From positions 196,437 to 219,603 of the forward strand of contig NW_003120426.1 in NCBI RefSeq assembly GCF_000003605.2: DNA of 23,167 nt, written 5' to 3'. Positions 21,511-23,167 of the stretch are shown here, in pieces (position 1 is the first letter of the stretch; each line of letters starts with the position of its first letter). The DNA is from Saccoglossus kowalevskii (lineage: Eukaryota; Hemichordata; Enteropneusta; Harrimaniidae). The notes below the pieces were generated by a model. That model was given only the letters and a program-made list of their open reading frames with translations, was not told the DNA's origin and ran no database searches. Made by a program: the position numbers and the translations under genes.

Positions 21511-21750
21511 ATATATATGTGGAGGAAAGCATCGTGTTCACAATGACGTTCAAACTAAATACATAAGTGGCTGACAATTCGCACTCTATCTGTCAATACT
21601 TCTCTTCGGAAATAATGACCAATTATACCGCATATTTCATTCCTAAGGTACGTTGTGTAGGTGGGGGTGTAATTGACAACGAGAACTTCACGATATCTCA
21701 TTATCATATCTCACCACGTGCGTCTACCAATATAGTACATGGTTATTTAA

Positions 21751-21879
21751 GAGTCAATATGCAGTTACTTACAAAATTCTACTAGATTGGTAACTTAAAC
21801 ATAACATCTGTTAGACCAATCAGAGAGCAACTTTTTTGACGTATGAAATACTGCCTTGTATATATGCTTCGCCTCAACT
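21751..21879 (+). repeat. Duplicated CCAAT module, copy 2
   Basis: The second copy of the module at 21380, 371 bp downstream and in the same orientation. ATTGG at 21786-21790 and CCAATCAGAGAGC at 21816-21828 keep the inverted CCAAT pair. TATATAT falls inside this copy near 21859. The DNA between the copies is not obviously repeated, so this is a dispersed element or a partial duplication rather than a simple tandem array. Confidence 0.75.
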
Positions 21880-22051
21880 TACGCGTCGTATTCTAGTCAC
21901 GCCAGTAACTCGTAGATGTGTTCCGAAGTTGATTAATAACGTGCACGGCGACCAGCTTCGAATAACCACGATTATTGCACAATGTAATCTTACTATGATA
22001 ATCCCGAATACATGTATTATATTTGAAGTAGCGTGGACGTTTAACAGTGCT

Positions 22052-22179
22052 GTGAAACGTCGTGATTGTTGCACAGCGTGTATTCGAATCTAAGCAAACA
22101 AACCGGATATTTTACAGACGTTGTGATACGTAGCATGGGACCAATGTGATGGTAGGACAGTATTAACTGGGGCGCTTTA
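22052..22179 (+). mobile_element. Diverged MITE-like TTAA element, copy G
   Basis: GAAACGTCGTGATTGTTGCA then CAGCGTGTATTCG aligns with the left end of copy F at roughly three of four bases. It is followed by ATTTTACAGACGTTG, TACGTAGCATGGGACC and an end GGCGCTTTAG. The length of 128 bp equals the family length. Terminal TTAA is degraded on both sides. Confidence 0.6.
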
Positions 22180-22461
22180 GAGTTTGGTGCAAATGTTTGT
22201 TACTTTTTTAGCATTAGGAGAATACAATACCAATACCTTTCATGATAACAAAATTATTATACATCTGTAGTCGTGTCACCGTACGCGTAAACTACATCAT
22301 GACAAATAATTGTAAAATCATAGTACTGCTAACAAAGAACGAAAAACAAGGAAATAACACCAAAATGTACTGCGTGTGTGACTCGAATCTACGCTCGCGC
22401 ACGGCACCAAATCGCCGATCATCGCCGGGACGTCACGGCGCGTATTCGATGTTATTTCCTT

Positions 22462-22554
22462 GCTAAGCTACACGTAATGTTGCGTTATTGCACGGGGTAT
22501 CTGAATCCTTCCTTATTTGGATAAGTGAATTCCAAATATGGAACGATTACGTGG
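22462..22554 (-). repeat. Dispersed repeat family 2, copy 2 (contains CArG box)
   Basis: Inverted copy of 15111-15200. In plus-strand order it contains CGTAATGTTGCG, CGGGGTAT, ATCCTTCC and GAATTCCAAATATGGAACGA. The CArG palindrome is intact in both copies although surrounding bases have diverged. Confidence 0.7.
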
Positions 22555-22608
22555 CATTTCCAAAATGATTCTTTATTGCCCGTAGTTCGGTTAACTCTGC
22601 TAATTAAA

Positions 22609-22776
22609 GTTCGAGTTACTAAATGTTAATGTTCAATAAAAACAAAATAATAGGTTAATTGAACATCGAGTTACAATTTAGGCGTGGTTTTGCAAAAGTG
22701 GGCGTGATTTCTGAAATATGGGCTTGCTCATTTTTGTAACTCGATGTTTTCGTAACTCGATGTCCGCAACTCGAAC
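22609..22776. mobile_element. Foldback MITE-like element with AACTCGATGT repeats
   Basis: The outer arms GTTCGAGTTAC (22609-22619) and GCAACTCGAAC (22766-22776) are complementary at 10 of 11 positions. The inner arms AACATCGAGTTACAA (22662-22676) and TTGTAACTCGATGTT (22734-22748) are a perfect 15-bp inverted repeat. A further AACTCGATGT lies at 22754-22763. The centre holds two GGGCGTG-type repeats. There is no coding capacity. Target duplication was not identified with confidence; AATT is present on both sides. Confidence 0.7.
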
Positions 22777-23074
22777 AATTCAGTATCTCAAAATAATAAG
22801 TGTAATCAATATATTATTCATTAATTAATATATGATACATAATCAGAAAATACACTCTTACACTAGACCAAACACGCAACTTTCGTATATGTATTGAAAA
22901 ACAGAAATTACTCTTAAAACGTCGCAATCGTCGGAACGCGTAATACTCGATATGGTATCTTGCGATGTATAACAACGCACCGTGTAAAACACACTAAAAT
23001 TTGAATGAGCGCTGTGGCTCTTGAAATACAACTTTTAAAGAACATACGCTTGGAAACTCTTGCTAGGAAATGAC
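22777..23074. other. No gene recognised
   Basis: AT-rich DNA between the foldback element and the terminal microsatellite. No motif or frame worth naming was seen. Confidence 0.6.
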
Positions 23075-23075
23075 A

Positions 23076-23166
<91 letters not shown>

Positions 23167-23167
23167 A
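23075..23167. repeat. (AAAT)n microsatellite running to the window end
   Basis: A pure AAAT array of about 23 units with no interruption, continuing to the last base. True length is unknown because the sequence stops inside it. Confidence 0.98.

Overview
The window looks like non-coding nuclear DNA from a eukaryote, most likely an invertebrate animal. It is AT-rich, roughly two thirds A+T by eye, and CpG is not obviously depleted. It carries microsatellites, a minisatellite and many short palindromic interspersed repeats. Open frames are short (at most about 117 codons), in no consistent order or spacing, and none shows a protein family I recognise. A prokaryotic or organellar origin would need dense genes, and there are none. 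The animal assignment is an inference and the phylum cannot be read from the sequence. I found no tRNA, rRNA, snRNA, CRISPR array or convincing exon, so no CDS is called.

Layout. Positions 1-66 are the end of a ~29-bp tandem repeat. From 67 to 5119 the DNA is mostly unique and AT-rich. From 5120 to 5690 there are two inverted copies of a short TTAA-flanked element, then a tandem duplication of ~95-100 bp. A compound (AAAT)n(TA)n microsatellite lies at 6451-6518. A minisatellite with 52-bp and 27-bp periods fills about 7722-8222. A more GC-rich block follows at 8440-8700 with a perfect 10-bp stem-loop. More copies of the TTAA element lie at 9507, 9869, 13024, 18174 and 22052. A nested, potentially structured foldback sits at 11621-11750. 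From 21380 to 22776 repeats are packed closely: a duplicated CCAAT module, one TTAA-element copy, one copy of a second repeat family whose partner is at 15111, and a separate foldback element. The window ends inside a pure (AAAT)n run, and it begins inside a tandem repeat. That suggests a whole contig broken at repeats on both sides.

What stands out. The strongest result is a family of short inverted-repeat elements (MITE-like), seven diverged copies by eye, with ends of the form TTAA-AGNGCGGTGGTCGTCGCGC. The second is the clustering of palindromic regulatory-type octamers, TCACGTGA and TGACGTCA, above a rough composition expectation. No new biological system with a gene product is visible. 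The value of the window lies in its repeat families and possible regulatory sites.
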